From Candidatus Binataceae bacterium (GTDB lineage Bacteria; Desulfobacterota; Binatia; Binatales; Binataceae): a stretch of DNA of 59,924 nucleotides. The number at the start of each line of letters is the position of its first letter. Position 1 is the first letter of the stretch. Position numbers and translations under genes: made by a program. The stretch is taken from positions 1 through 59,924 of the forward strand of contig JASHPB010000309.1 of the NCBI GenBank assembly GCA_030038355.1. The letters run 5' to 3'. Positions 7,736 through 16,291 of the stretch are shown one piece after another. Under the pieces are notes generated by a model. The model made no database searches, had not been told where the DNA came from, and saw only the letters and a program-made list of their open reading frames with translations.

Positions 7736-8917
7736 TTAGCCCTTGGGCAGGCCGAGCACGCGCTCGCCGATGATGTTGTGCTGGATCTGATTGGTGCCGG
7801 CGTAGATCGTCGGCCCGCGCGCCGCCAGCATCCGAAGCGACCACTTGCCCTTGTCGATCGCGAAGTCGGCGCCGTATTCCAGCTGGCTGTATGGTCCGAG
7901 CAGTTCCATCGCGTACAGCGCGATTCGGAGCGCGAGCTCGGTGTTGCAGAGCTTCATCATCGAGCCTTCAGGCCCTGGCGGCAGGCCCTTGAGCTGGCGC
8001 GTGAGCTGGCGATAGCCGGTGTACTTGAGCGCCATCGCATCGGAGGCGAACTCCGCGATTTTCTGTCGCACGCCAGGATCGTCCCAGGCGTTGCCGCCGT
8101 TGCGCCGGACGCGGCGCGCGAGTTCCGCAAGCTCCGTCACTTCGCCCATAACGCCTTCACCACCGCCGCCACCGCGCTCAAACATCAACGTCGTGATGGC
8201 CACCTGCCAGCCATTGTTCAACTGGCCCACGAGGTTCTTCTTGGGCACGCGCACGTCCTCGAAGAACACTTCGTTGAAGCCGCGGCCACCAGTGATCTGC
8301 ACGAGCGGCCGAACGGTGACGCCGGGACTATGCATGTCAACTAATAGGTAACTTATGCCCTTGTGTTTGGGCGCGGCGGGATCGGTGCGGACGAGCAGGA
8401 AGATCATGTCCGCGTGCTGTGCCATCGAGGTCCAGACTTTCTGGCCGTTGACAACGAAGTCGTCGCCGTCCGCGACTGCGCGCGTCTGCAGCGAGGCGAG
8501 GTCGGAGCCCGCGCCGGGCTCGCTATAGCCCTGGCACCAGATTTCCTCACCCTTGAGAATCGAGGGCAGGTAACGGCGTTTCTGTTCGTCGTTCCCCCAA
8601 TGCATCAGCGTGGGCCCGAGCAGGCTGATGCCCATGCCGATGAAGGGTTCGTTGAGATTCAGGCGCTGCAGCTCCTCGCGATAGATGAGGCGCTGCATCA
8701 CGGTCGCGCCGCGCCCGCCGTATTCCTTCGGCCAGTTGACGGCGACCCATCCGCCCTCGTTGAGCTTCTTGTGCCAACCCACGCGATCCTTCCAGTCATC
8801 GTCGCTCTCTTCCGCCATCATATTGCGCGGTGCGGGAGCGTGACGCTTGTTGGCCTCGAGCCAGGTGCGCAAGTCGTTACGAAAAGCTTCGTCTTGGGGT
8901 GAATAGTTGAAATCCAT
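7736..8917 (-). CDS. Acyl-CoA dehydrogenase (paralogue 2 of 3)
   Basis: A 393-aa FAD flavoprotein. It starts MDFNYSPQDEAFRNDLR, carries the FAD loop YSEPGAGSD, and ends QIQHNIIGERVLGLPKG. The start at 8917 has GAGGAA just upstream. It lies 22 nt after paralogue 3, and the two are clearly tandem duplicates: blocks such as PKHKGISYLLVDMHSPGVTV are identical. The C-terminal signature reads AGTNQIQ rather than the AGGTSEIQ of paralogue 1, so paralogues 2 and 3 form the closer pair. Such pairs can form heteromeric FadE enzymes in actinobacteria (established); whether these two do is unknown. Confidence 0.93.
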   Translation of the reverse strand: MDFNYSPQDEAFRNDLRTWLEANKRHAPAPRNMMAEESDDDWKDRVGWHKKLNEGGWVAVNWPKEYGGRGATVMQRLIYREELQRLNLNEPFIGMGISLLGPTLMHWGNDEQKRRYLPSILKGEEIWCQGYSEPGAGSDLASLQTRAVADGDDFVVNGQKVWTSMAQHADMIFLLVRTDPAAPKHKGISYLLVDMHSPGVTVRPLVQITGGRGFNEVFFEDVRVPKKNLVGQLNNGWQVAITTLMFERGGGGGEGVMGEVTELAELARRVRRNGGNAWDDPGVRQKIAEFASDAMALKYTGYRQLTRQLKGLPPGPEGSMMKLCNTELALRIALYAMELLGPYSQLEYGADFAIDKGKWSLRMLAARGPTIYAGTNQIQHNIIGERVLGLPKG

Positions 8918-8939
8918 TGCGTTCCTCGCGCGCGGCGTC

Positions 8940-10124
8940 TCAGCCCTTGGGCAGGCCGAGCACGCGCTCGCCGATGATGTTGTGCTGAATCTGGTTGCTG
9001 CCGGCCGCGATCGTGCCGCCGCGCGACGCGAGCATCCTGAATGACCAGCGCCCGCGATCGTAGGCATGATCGGCGTGATACTCGAGCTGGCTATAAGGTC
9101 CAAGCAGTTCCATCGCGAAGAGCTGCATCCGATGATTGAGCTCGGTGCCGCAGAGTTTCATCATCGAGCCCTCGGGGCCGGGTGGCAGACCCTTGAGCCG
9201 CTTGGTGAGCTGCCGATAGCCCGTATAACGGAGCGCCACCGCCTCGCAATAAAACTCCGCGACTTTCTGACGCACGCTCGCGTCGTCCCACGCGGTGCCG
9301 CCGTTGCGAGGCAGCCGCCTTGCGAGGTCCGCAAGTTCCTGGCACACGCCGAGCGCGCCGCGATCGCCGCCGCCACCTGAGCGCTCGAACATCAGCGTGG
9401 TGATAGCGACCTGCCATCCCTGGTTTTTCTCGCCGACGAGGTTCTTCTTCGGCACGCGCACGTCCTCGAAGAATACCTCGTTGAAGCCGCGATTGCCCGT
9501 CATCTGGACGAGCGGCCGCACGGTGACTCCAGGGCTATGCATGTCCACCAGCAGATAGCTGATGCCCTTATGCTTCGGCGCCTCGGGATCGGTGCGAACG
9601 AGCAGGAAGATCATGTCGGCGTACTGCGCCATCGAGGTCCACACCTTCTGGCCGTTGACAACGAAGTCGTCGCCATCTTCGACGGCGCGCGTCTGCAGCG
9701 ACGCTAGGTCCGAACCCGAGCCCGGCTCCGAGTATCCCTGGCACCAGATTTCCTCGGCCTTGAGGATCTTCGGAATGTAGCGTTTCTTCTGTTCTTCGGA
9801 GCCCCAGTGGAGCAGGGTGGGGCCGAGCAGGGAGACGCCCATCCCGGTCATCGGCGCCGCGAGCCCGAGCCGCGAGAGTTCTTCGTTATAGACGATCGTT
9901 TGCAGGATCGTCGCGCCGCGGCCGCCGTATTGCTTGGGCCAGTTGACCGCGAGCCATCCGCCTTCGGCGAGTTTCCTCGCCCAGCGGACCTGTTCCTCCC
10001 ACGCCGTTTTGCCTTCGGTCTGAAAGATGTCGCGCGGGCGCGGCGCCGCGCTCTTATGCGCCTCGAGCCAGGTGCGAAATTCCTCCCGAAATTCTTCGTC
10101 GGCCGGTGTGAAGTCGAAATCCAT
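8940..10124 (-). CDS. Acyl-CoA dehydrogenase (paralogue 3 of 3)
   Basis: A 394-aa acyl-CoA dehydrogenase. It starts MDFDFTPADEEFREEFR with GGGAG 7 nt before the ATG at 10124. The FAD loop is YSEPGSGSD and the C-terminal block AGSNQIQHNIIGERVLGLPKG. First gene of a leftward operon with paralogue 2 and the epoxide hydrolase; its promoter must lie in the 10125-10294 interval facing the small HTH gene. Activity is assigned from family; chain length and substrate class are not deducible. Confidence 0.93.
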   Translation of the reverse strand: MDFDFTPADEEFREEFRTWLEAHKSAAPRPRDIFQTEGKTAWEEQVRWARKLAEGGWLAVNWPKQYGGRGATILQTIVYNEELSRLGLAAPMTGMGVSLLGPTLLHWGSEEQKKRYIPKILKAEEIWCQGYSEPGSGSDLASLQTRAVEDGDDFVVNGQKVWTSMAQYADMIFLLVRTDPEAPKHKGISYLLVDMHSPGVTVRPLVQMTGNRGFNEVFFEDVRVPKKNLVGEKNQGWQVAITTLMFERSGGGGDRGALGVCQELADLARRLPRNGGTAWDDASVRQKVAEFYCEAVALRYTGYRQLTKRLKGLPPGPEGSMMKLCGTELNHRMQLFAMELLGPYSQLEYHADHAYDRGRWSFRMLASRGGTIAAGSNQIQHNIIGERVLGLPKG

Positions 10125-10294
10125 CGTCGTGCTCCCGATCGAGGCGGCGCTGTGGCGCGCCGTACCCGTGCTCAAAGTGAATTCTACTCGCCGCAGGCTA
10201 ACCTAAAACATTCGGGGCCGGATGCGCAAAGCTCGGATTTGACACTTCAGCGGCAATCGATGAAGCTCGCATGCGCAATGGTGTAACGATTGCT

Positions 10295-10579
10295 ATGGAA
10301 ATCAAGATCGTTCTGCCGCCCGACCTCTTCGACGAGCGCTTTCCAGAGACAAAATTCGTCGAGCGAGTGCGCGAGCTAGCCCTGCTCGAGCTACTCCGCG
10401 CGCGCCGGATGCACGAGCATGAAGTGGCCGAGATGCTCGGCTGCGAGCGATGGGAGCTGGTCGAGAAGATGAAGGCGATCGGGATCGCACCTACTGAAGA
10501 CATCTTCGAGGAGATTAGCGGCGGCCTCAACGAGGCGATTGCGGCGCGGCGGGGAGCCTCCGCGCGGAAGAAAAACTGA
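10295..10579 (+). CDS. Small helix-turn-helix protein, UPF0175-like
   Basis: A 94-aa soluble protein beginning MEIKIVLPPDLFDERFPE. Its body (LALLELLRARRMHEHEVAEM, then LGCERWELVEKM) resembles the HTH region of UPF0175 proteins, which are often antitoxin-like partners of nearby toxin genes. No PIN or RelE partner is seen next to it. An in-frame ATG at 10271 would add 8 residues; neither start has a good ribosome-binding site. Function unknown; a DNA-binding role is inferred. Confidence 0.6.
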   Translation: MEIKIVLPPDLFDERFPETKFVERVRELALLELLRARRMHEHEVAEMLGCERWELVEKMKAIGIAPTEDIFEEISGGLNEAIAARRGASARKKN

Positions 10580-10636
10580 CGTGCGCTGCATTCATCGAGG
10601 ATTCGGCGGAGTAGCGGGCATGGCAAAGGAGTATCA

Positions 10637-11656
10637 ATGAAAGCCGCGGCATTTCAGGCAATCGACAAGGTAACGGTAATCGACGTACCAAAACCTGCGC
10701 CGGCCGCCGGCCAGGTTCTGCTCAAAGTCTACGACTGCGGGATTTGCGGATCCGATCTGCACGTCGTTCAACACGGGATGGCGATGCGGCCGGGAAGCAT
10801 CATGGGCCACGAGTTCTGCGGCGCGATCGCGGAGCTTGGCGCTGGGGTGAGCGACTTCAGGGTGGGCGACCGCGTTACCTCTCTGCCGTACATCTCGTGC
10901 GGCAAATGCGAGCAGTGCCGGCGCGGCACCGGCATGTATTGCGAGCATATCCACGGCCTTGGCCTCGGGCAGCTTCCGGGCGCCTACGCCGAGTACGTGA
11001 TCTGCGGAGAGCAGAGCTTGCTGCATCTGCCCGACGGCGTCAGCTCGCGTGAGGGCGCGCTGGTCGAGCCGCTTTCGGTCGCGCTCCACGGCGTCAAGCG
11101 CGCGGACTTCGATCGCGGCGCGGGATGCGTCGTGATGGGCGCGGGTCCCATCGGCCTCGCCACCATTCTCTGGTGCAAGGCGAAGGGCATCGAGACCGTG
11201 GTGGTGTCGGAGCTGGCGCCTGGACGCGCTGAGCTTGCGTTCAAGCTCGGGGCCTCGGCGGTGGTCAATCCTAACGAGAGAAATCCATCGGACAAGGTTC
11301 GCGAGCTGACCGGCCGCGAGCCCGAAGTCGTATTCGAATGTATCGGCGTCAAGTCGACGCTGATGTCAGCCGTCCATCTCGCGGCGCGGCGCGGACAAAT
11401 CATCGTGATCGGCGTCTGCCTCGAGCCCGATGAAATCATGCCGCTCACTTGTGTCGCCAAGGAGTTGCGCATCGATTTCTCGATGGCCTACACGCACGAC
11501 GACTTTCGCGAGACGATCGACGCGCTCGCGACCGGCAGGCTCGACGCCAAGCCGATGATTACGGACGTGATCGGCATCGACGAAGTGCCGGCGATGTTCA
11601 ACGCACTCAAGAGGCCCGGCTCGCGAGCGAAGGTGCTCGTCGAGTTTCCGCAATAG
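10637..11656 (+). CDS. Zinc-dependent medium-chain alcohol/polyol dehydrogenase
   Basis: A 339-aa NAD(P)-dependent dehydrogenase of the MDR superfamily (threonine/sorbitol dehydrogenase-like). Catalytic zinc ligands are the Cys of DCGICGSDLH and the GHE of MGHEFCG. Four cysteines in CGKCEQCRRGTGMYC bind the structural zinc. The Rossmann glycine motif is GAGPIGLA near residue 167. Strong ribosome-binding site AAAGGAG 6 nt before the ATG. It oxidises a secondary alcohol or polyol, substrate undetermined. It converges with the LLM oxidoreductase, with only 7 nt between stops. Confidence 0.92.
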   Translation: MKAAAFQAIDKVTVIDVPKPAPAAGQVLLKVYDCGICGSDLHVVQHGMAMRPGSIMGHEFCGAIAELGAGVSDFRVGDRVTSLPYISCGKCEQCRRGTGMYCEHIHGLGLGQLPGAYAEYVICGEQSLLHLPDGVSSREGALVEPLSVALHGVKRADFDRGAGCVVMGAGPIGLATILWCKAKGIETVVVSELAPGRAELAFKLGASAVVNPNERNPSDKVRELTGREPEVVFECIGVKSTLMSAVHLAARRGQIIVIGVCLEPDEIMPLTCVAKELRIDFSMAYTHDDFRETIDALATGRLDAKPMITDVIGIDEVPAMFNALKRPGSRAKVLVEFPQ

Positions 11657-11663
11657 CGCGCGA

Positions 11664-12947
11664 TTATTTCGCGACGGGAGATTGCGCTCCGTTCGCGAGC
11701 GTGCGCGACCGGAGCCGCTCCGCCACCAGCCGCTGGCTGATCTCGGATGTCCAGTAATCGGGCTCCTCGGCCCACAGATCGCGCAGACGCGGTGCGACTT
11801 CGAGGCCGAAGAGGCGCGTGTTTTCGGCGCCGATTTCCTCCGGCAGATTTCCCATGTGAGGCGTCGCGATTAGCTGGCCGACGCGCAGATCCTTGATCAG
11901 CTCGCGAAGACGCTGGCTCACCCGCGCGGGAGTGCCCGCGATGATGTAGCCCTTTTCGTCATACTCCCAGAAGCTCATCTCGCCGCGGCCTGCGCGCAGT
12001 CGATCTTCGGGCGTGAGCTTCGTTTGTCCGATCTTCGCCTGCTGGTTCATCGACTGCATGGAGCGAATCGTCGTGTAGCCGGGAGGATTCAAGAAGCCCG
12101 CAGCGGGCGCGGCATTGCGATGAAAGTATCGCACCGCCTCGTAGTATTGCTTTTCCGCCTCGGCGTCGGTCGCGGCGACGCATACGATCTGTGTGAATGC
12201 CATCCGATGCGGATTCATCGTGCCGCCACGCTTCGCGACGTATTCCCAGAACGCGTCGACGAGCGGCTTCGACGAATACAATCCCGAGAACGAAAGATGG
12301 CCGTAGCAGTAGTCATGATCGATCACGAGGTCCCAGGTCTCGACGCTGCCGCCTCCGCCCGGCACCCAGACCGGCAACCACCTTTGCACGGGCCGCGGCC
12401 ACACGTTGATGTAGCGAAGTTGCGTGTACTTGCCGTTGAACGCGAACGGCTCGGGCTCGCTCCACGCGCGCAGGATCAATTGGCGCGCCTCTTCGAAACG
12501 CTCGCGCATCTCAACCGGCGGCATCCCGTAAGCAAACGTCGAGTCCATCGGCGTGCCGAGCACGAAGCCCGCGGTGAGCCGCCCGCCCGAGAGACAATCG
12601 AGATAGGCATACTCCTCAGCGATGCGTGTCGGCGGATTGTAGAGCGCGAGCGAGTTGCCGACGACCGTGATCGCCGCGCTCTTCGTCGTGCCGGCGAGGC
12701 TCGCGGCGAGCAGGTTGGGAGAAGGTGTAACGGCGAGCGGAGTCTGATGATGCTCGTTGACGGTGAGGCCGTCGAACCCGACTTCATCGGCAAGCTGCAT
12801 CAGGCGGATGAACATGCGGTACATCTCGCCCGCCTTGAGCGGATCGCAAAGGCGTGCCGGCGGTGTGACCCAAGCCGAGGGGTACTTGTCGCGGAAATCA
12901 GCGGGCAGATGCGGATAGGTGACCTCGGCGAACCAGTGAAATCTCAT
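11664..12947 (-). CDS. LLM-class flavin-dependent oxidoreductase
   Basis: A 427-aa luciferase-like monooxygenase. Recognisable blocks are the start MRFHWFAEVTYPHLP, GFDGLTVNEHH, and the flavin-binding strand LSGGRLTAGFVLGTPMDS. The start at 12947 has GAGGAG 7 nt upstream. These TIM-barrel enzymes use reduced FMN or F420 to oxidise long-chain or sulfonated substrates, or act as F420 dehydrogenases; the subclass is not settled here. The 97-nt gap upstream leads into remnant DNA, so it appears to be transcribed alone. Confidence 0.9.
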   Translation of the reverse strand: MRFHWFAEVTYPHLPADFRDKYPSAWVTPPARLCDPLKAGEMYRMFIRLMQLADEVGFDGLTVNEHHQTPLAVTPSPNLLAASLAGTTKSAAITVVGNSLALYNPPTRIAEEYAYLDCLSGGRLTAGFVLGTPMDSTFAYGMPPVEMRERFEEARQLILRAWSEPEPFAFNGKYTQLRYINVWPRPVQRWLPVWVPGGGGSVETWDLVIDHDYCYGHLSFSGLYSSKPLVDAFWEYVAKRGGTMNPHRMAFTQIVCVAATDAEAEKQYYEAVRYFHRNAAPAAGFLNPPGYTTIRSMQSMNQQAKIGQTKLTPEDRLRAGRGEMSFWEYDEKGYIIAGTPARVSQRLRELIKDLRVGQLIATPHMGNLPEEIGAENTRLFGLEVAPRLRDLWAEEPDYWTSEISQRLVAERLRSRTLANGAQSPVAK

Positions 12948-13044
12948 TCGCGCTCTCCTCGTCGCGGCAATTGTTTCGCACCGCTCCTTCGCGAATAGTA
13001 GTGCGGCTCGGCAGCTATCGCCAAACCGATCGTTCAAGGACTAG

Positions 13045-13224
13045 GTGGCCCTCGGTCATCCGGTGCTCTTGCGTAAGCCGCGAATACACACCAAGCGCGG
13101 CAGAAAGTCTCTGCGTATCTTTGCGCAGCGCGCGTTCGTCCAACACTCCGAGAGGTTTCTGAAATGGCTGAACAATCAATTTTCTGATGAGACGGCCAAG
13201 TTACTCCGGGAGGCTTGGTTTTGA
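13045..13224 (+). CDS. Unrecognised short ORF, possible gene remnant
   Basis: An open frame from a GTG at 13045 encodes about 59 residues with protein-like composition: basic N-terminal half (LLRKPRIHTKRGRKSLRIFA), then QHSERFLKWLNNQFSDETAK, and a tryptophan-rich end. No ribosome-binding site is visible. The frame is closed just upstream by TAG. I do not recognise the family. Because it opens a stretch of decayed genes, it may be the 3' end of a deleted gene. Between 13225 and 13392 I see no convincing coding signal on either strand. Confidence 0.3.
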   Translation: MALGHPVLLRKPRIHTKRGRKSLRIFAQRAFVQHSERFLKWLNNQFSDETAKLLREAWF

Positions 13225-13392
13225 TAGCTCGATCCGATCGAGCCAATCAGGCCAGCGCTCTATCGATATTGCCGGAGAATGACGCCGGACATCTGGCACG
13301 CGAAGGACCCGCTGCTGCGCGGGTTCGGTGGAATCGGAGGTGGTGATCTGAGCCGCGGACCGGGAGGGTCTGTCAGGAATCCGCGCGCATAG

Positions 13393-13619
13393 CTCTTTCG
13401 CACGGCAAACCAATCTTGGATCGATCAGCTGCGCCGCCGCGAAGCCTGCCAACCCGACCTTGTCTTTGTTCGAAGCCGAGCAGCCGCAATTCGTGATGCT
13501 GCGTCAAGGCTCCTGGTCGAAGTCGCGCCGCAGGAGCGAGTCGCGCCGCGGCTCGAGGAAGTCCTCGAATTCTCGCTAAAGGAAATCGCCGAGATGCTTT
13601 CGACTACCGTGGGCGCGCC
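13393..13619 (+). pseudogene. Composite remnant: Uma2-like fragment joined to ECF-sigma region 4
   Basis: One open frame reads QPDLVFVRSRAAAIRDA (13450-13500), resembling the Uma2-family endonuclease core, and continues into PQERV...VLEFSLKEIAEMLSTTVGA (13528-13614), which matches the region-4 HTH of ECF/SigJ-type sigma factors (FSLxEIAxMLxTTVGAV). The expected next residues (VKSALHRGR-type) are missing and the serine-hydrolase remnant begins in another frame. There is no start codon or ribosome-binding site, and a TAG closes the frame at 13390. I read this as at least two gene fragments fused by deletion. The sigma part is the firmer call; the Uma2 part is tentative. Confidence 0.45.
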
Positions 13620-14320
13620 CGTGGCAACTGACTCGCTCGGCCGGACCGGCGGGGGGAATCTCTGCGTCGGCGAAGGAGATGCTCAAGTACGCACGCTTCC
13701 ATCTCGGCGACGGAACCGCAGAAGACGGCACGCGGGTGCTGTCCGCGGAGTCATTGCAGGCGATGCAAATTCCGGGAACTAAGGCGCAGCTCGACACGAA
13801 GATGGGAATCTCGTGGATGATGGCCGATCATGACGGTCCCAAGCGTGTTTTTCACGGTGGCGGCACCTTTGGACAGATCTCGGCCTTCATCCTCGTTCCC
13901 GAACGCAAGTTTGCGTTCGTGATGCTGACGAACTCCTGGGTGCTCGGCGACTTAATGCGCGACACTGACGATCCGGTGCGCGAGTTTCTCGCTATGCCTT
14001 ACAAAATTCCGCAACTGATCGCGATGGCTCCCGAAGCGCTCGCGGAACACGAGGGTCGCTATGTCGGGGCGCTCGATGATATCGAATTGAAAGTTGAAAA
14101 CGGCGAACTGATGATGAATGTAACACCGAAGGGCGGCTTCCCCAACAAAAAGGTTCCGGCTCCGCCCGTGCCGCCGCCCTCAAAGCTTGGCTTCATCACG
14201 AACGAACGAGGGTGTGTCGTCGATGGCAAGCGCAATGAGATCCAGGGCGAATTCCTGCGCGGCACGGACGGCAAGATCGCGCACTTCCGAGTGGGCGGCA
14301 GAATTCATCCGCGGCAATGA
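13620..14320 (+). pseudogene. Serine hydrolase (beta-lactamase/esterase family), C-terminal remnant
   Basis: The frame from about 13620 encodes PAGGISASAKEMLKYARFHL, then LSAESLQAMQIPG, SHGGxxxG-like VFHGGGTFGQ, and VMLTNS, the C-terminal half of penicillin-binding/class C beta-lactamase-like hydrolases. A C-terminal DUF3471-like beta domain follows to the stop at 14320. The N-terminal half with the SxxK nucleophile and YxN motif is absent, because the frame closes at 13577 after the sigma-like fragment. An ATG at 13681 region could in principle start a 213-aa protein, but it would lack catalytic residues. Best read as a 5'-deleted pseudogene. Confidence 0.75.
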
Positions 14321-14336
14321 CTGATGCTACTGTGAT

Positions 14337-15419
14337 GTGGCCTGGGTGAATGAATTGAGGCGCCTCCAACCGCATGATCGCCGCACAGAATCGGATCGTG
14401 TTCTCACTTGCACGTGGGCGCCGACCCTTGTCGTGCCGCCCGGCGAGAGCTCAACGGCCGCGGCCCTACGGGAGCGGTTACTCGCTCCAGTACGTAATGC
14501 CGAGCAATTCGGAATTGACTATCTACTGGTAGCACAGCGTTGGTGGGGTTCGGGCGAGGAGACCGAGCGCTCGACCTACGATGGTCTGGCAATGACCGCG
14601 TTTTATGCGGCTCATACCGACCGCATCCGCTTGATAACTGCGGTGCATCCCGGCTTCCTGAATCCCGCGCCAATCGCAAAGTGGGGGGCTACGATCGACC
14701 GGATTAGCGGCGGCCGCTGGGCGATCAATGTCACGTCGGGATGGCACGAGGTGGAATTTGGGATGTATGGCGCGGAGCTGCTGCCGCACGATGAACGCTA
14801 CGCGCGATCGCGCGAGTTTATCGACGTGATTCGCGGCGCATGGAAACACCCTCGATTCGATTACGAAGGGCATTTCTATCGCGTGCATGACCTCCAGCTC
14901 GATCCGCGCCCATCGTCGGCGGAGATCGAAGTATTCCAGGGCGGGCAGTCGCCGGCCGCCATGAGTCTCGCCGCCGAGCACTCCGACTGGATGTTCTTGA
15001 ACGGCGGCCCGCCCGAGCGCATTCGGCCAATCGTACAGCAGGTACGCGCGCTCGCGGCCCGCGCCGGCCGCCAGGTGCGGTTCGCCCTCTACGCCATCCC
15101 ACTATGCCGCGACACGGACGCAGAGGCGTGGACGGAGATCGAGGCGATGCTTGCGAAGCTTCCTGCGGAATTGCACGAGCGGCGGAAGGCGGCTCACACC
15201 GGCGCTCAAGGGATGTGGTCGATGCGCGACAGCAAGCTTGCGATGCTCGACACCAACGAGGGTTACCTGAGCGGCCTAATCGGGAGCCCCGAAACGGTAT
15301 TGCAGCGGATGGCGGTATTTCATGCGCTGGGCATCGACTGTTTTCATCTAGCGTTGATCGACGAGCGCTTTAATCGTGTAGTGCTGCCGAGGGTGCATTC
15401 GCTGCAAAAGGCTGAGTAA
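14337..15419 (+). CDS. LLM-class flavin-dependent monooxygenase, SsuD-like
   Basis: A 360-aa luciferase-like enzyme close to alkanesulfonate/dimethylsulfone monooxygenases. Blocks include GIDYLLVAQRWWGSGEE, the strand RIRLITAVHPG, and ISGGRWAINVTSGWHEVEF, which is typical of the SsuD/SfnG group. It would use FMNH2 from a partner reductase, which is not found in this window. Start is a GTG at 14337; a GTG three codons later is equally possible, and neither has a clear ribosome-binding site. It lies 16 nt after the serine-hydrolase remnant, so its native promoter may have been lost or replaced. Confidence 0.87.
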   Translation: MAWVNELRRLQPHDRRTESDRVLTCTWAPTLVVPPGESSTAAALRERLLAPVRNAEQFGIDYLLVAQRWWGSGEETERSTYDGLAMTAFYAAHTDRIRLITAVHPGFLNPAPIAKWGATIDRISGGRWAINVTSGWHEVEFGMYGAELLPHDERYARSREFIDVIRGAWKHPRFDYEGHFYRVHDLQLDPRPSSAEIEVFQGGQSPAAMSLAAEHSDWMFLNGGPPERIRPIVQQVRALAARAGRQVRFALYAIPLCRDTDAEAWTEIEAMLAKLPAELHERRKAAHTGAQGMWSMRDSKLAMLDTNEGYLSGLIGSPETVLQRMAVFHALGIDCFHLALIDERFNRVVLPRVHSLQKAE

Positions 15420-15457
15420 GCTGGCACGCTCCGGACCTGTAGCCCAGTGCCGCGAAT

Positions 15458-16291
15458 TCAGAGGTTCAGGAATGCCTTCAGCGCGCCGAGCGCTTCGGGC
15501 TCGAGGAGAGACGGCGCGTGCGCGACGCCCGGAACCTCGACCACGGCGACGCCCTCGTGCATGGTGCGCATCTGGGTTGCGGTGCGTGATGACAGGATGT
15601 CACTGATTGCACCGCGGATGACCAGGATCGGCGCCGTGATGCGCGCGAATGGCACCCACAGATCGAGCCGCTGCTGCGCCGTGCCGCCGCGAATCGGCCG
15701 ACGGATCGCGGGATCGAGCTTCCACAAGAGCCCGCCGTCGCCGGAATCCTTCACCGACCATTTGACCTGCTCGCGGAGCTCGTCCTCGGCCAGCTTCGCC
15801 ATCGGCGGATAGTTCTTGCGGTAGTAATCGGTGACCTCGCCCATACTGTTGAAGCGATTTGGCGCCTCACCGAAGTAACCCTGGATACGCGTCGCACCGG
15901 CCTGATCGATCTCGGGCCCGATGTCGTTGAGCACGAGCCGCTCGACACGATCCGGCCATCCACCCGCGTACATCATCGAGATAATGCCGCCCATCGAGGT
16001 GCCGATGAGCGTGACGCGCTCGATGCCGAGAGCATCGAGCGTTTGCGCGAGATCGCTCACGTAGTGCTGCGGCAGGTACTCGGTCGGCGGCCCCCATTCA
16101 CTGTCGCCGCGTCCGCGCACGTCAACCGAAAGCACGTGATACTTGCCGCTCAGATGAGGCGCGAGGCGATCGAAGTTGTGCGCGTTGCCGGAGAGGCCGT
16201 GGATGCAGACCAGCGACGGCTGCCCATCTTTTCCGTGATCGAGATAACTAAGCTTCAGGCCGTTGGCGGTGATGAACCTACTTGCTGGCAT
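15458..16291 (-). CDS. Alpha/beta hydrolase (serine esterase type)
   Basis: A 277-aa hydrolase with the complete triad: oxyanion HGLSG near residue 31, nucleophile Ser99 in IGTSMGG, acidic residue in RGAISDILS, and His in VPGVAHAPS. The ATG at 16291 lies inside the 3' end of the Crp/Fnr gene (14-nt overlap), so it is probably co-translated with the regulator. Substrate unknown; similar proteins include carboxylesterases and C-C hydrolases. It ends 38 nt from the convergent LLM gene. Confidence 0.87.
   Translation of the reverse strand: MPASRFITANGLKLSYLDHGKDGQPSLVCIHGLSGNAHNFDRLAPHLSGKYHVLSVDVRGRGDSEWGPPTEYLPQHYVSDLAQTLDALGIERVTLIGTSMGGIISMMYAGGWPDRVERLVLNDIGPEIDQAGATRIQGYFGEAPNRFNSMGEVTDYYRKNYPPMAKLAEDELREQVKWSVKDSGDGGLLWKLDPAIRRPIRGGTAQQRLDLWVPFARITAPILVIRGAISDILSSRTATQMRTMHEGVAVVEVPGVAHAPSLLEPEALGALKAFLNL

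Noticed and set aside
12024-12998. 324-aa plus-strand frame
   Set aside because: Antisense shadow of the LLM oxidoreductase, no recognisable motif.
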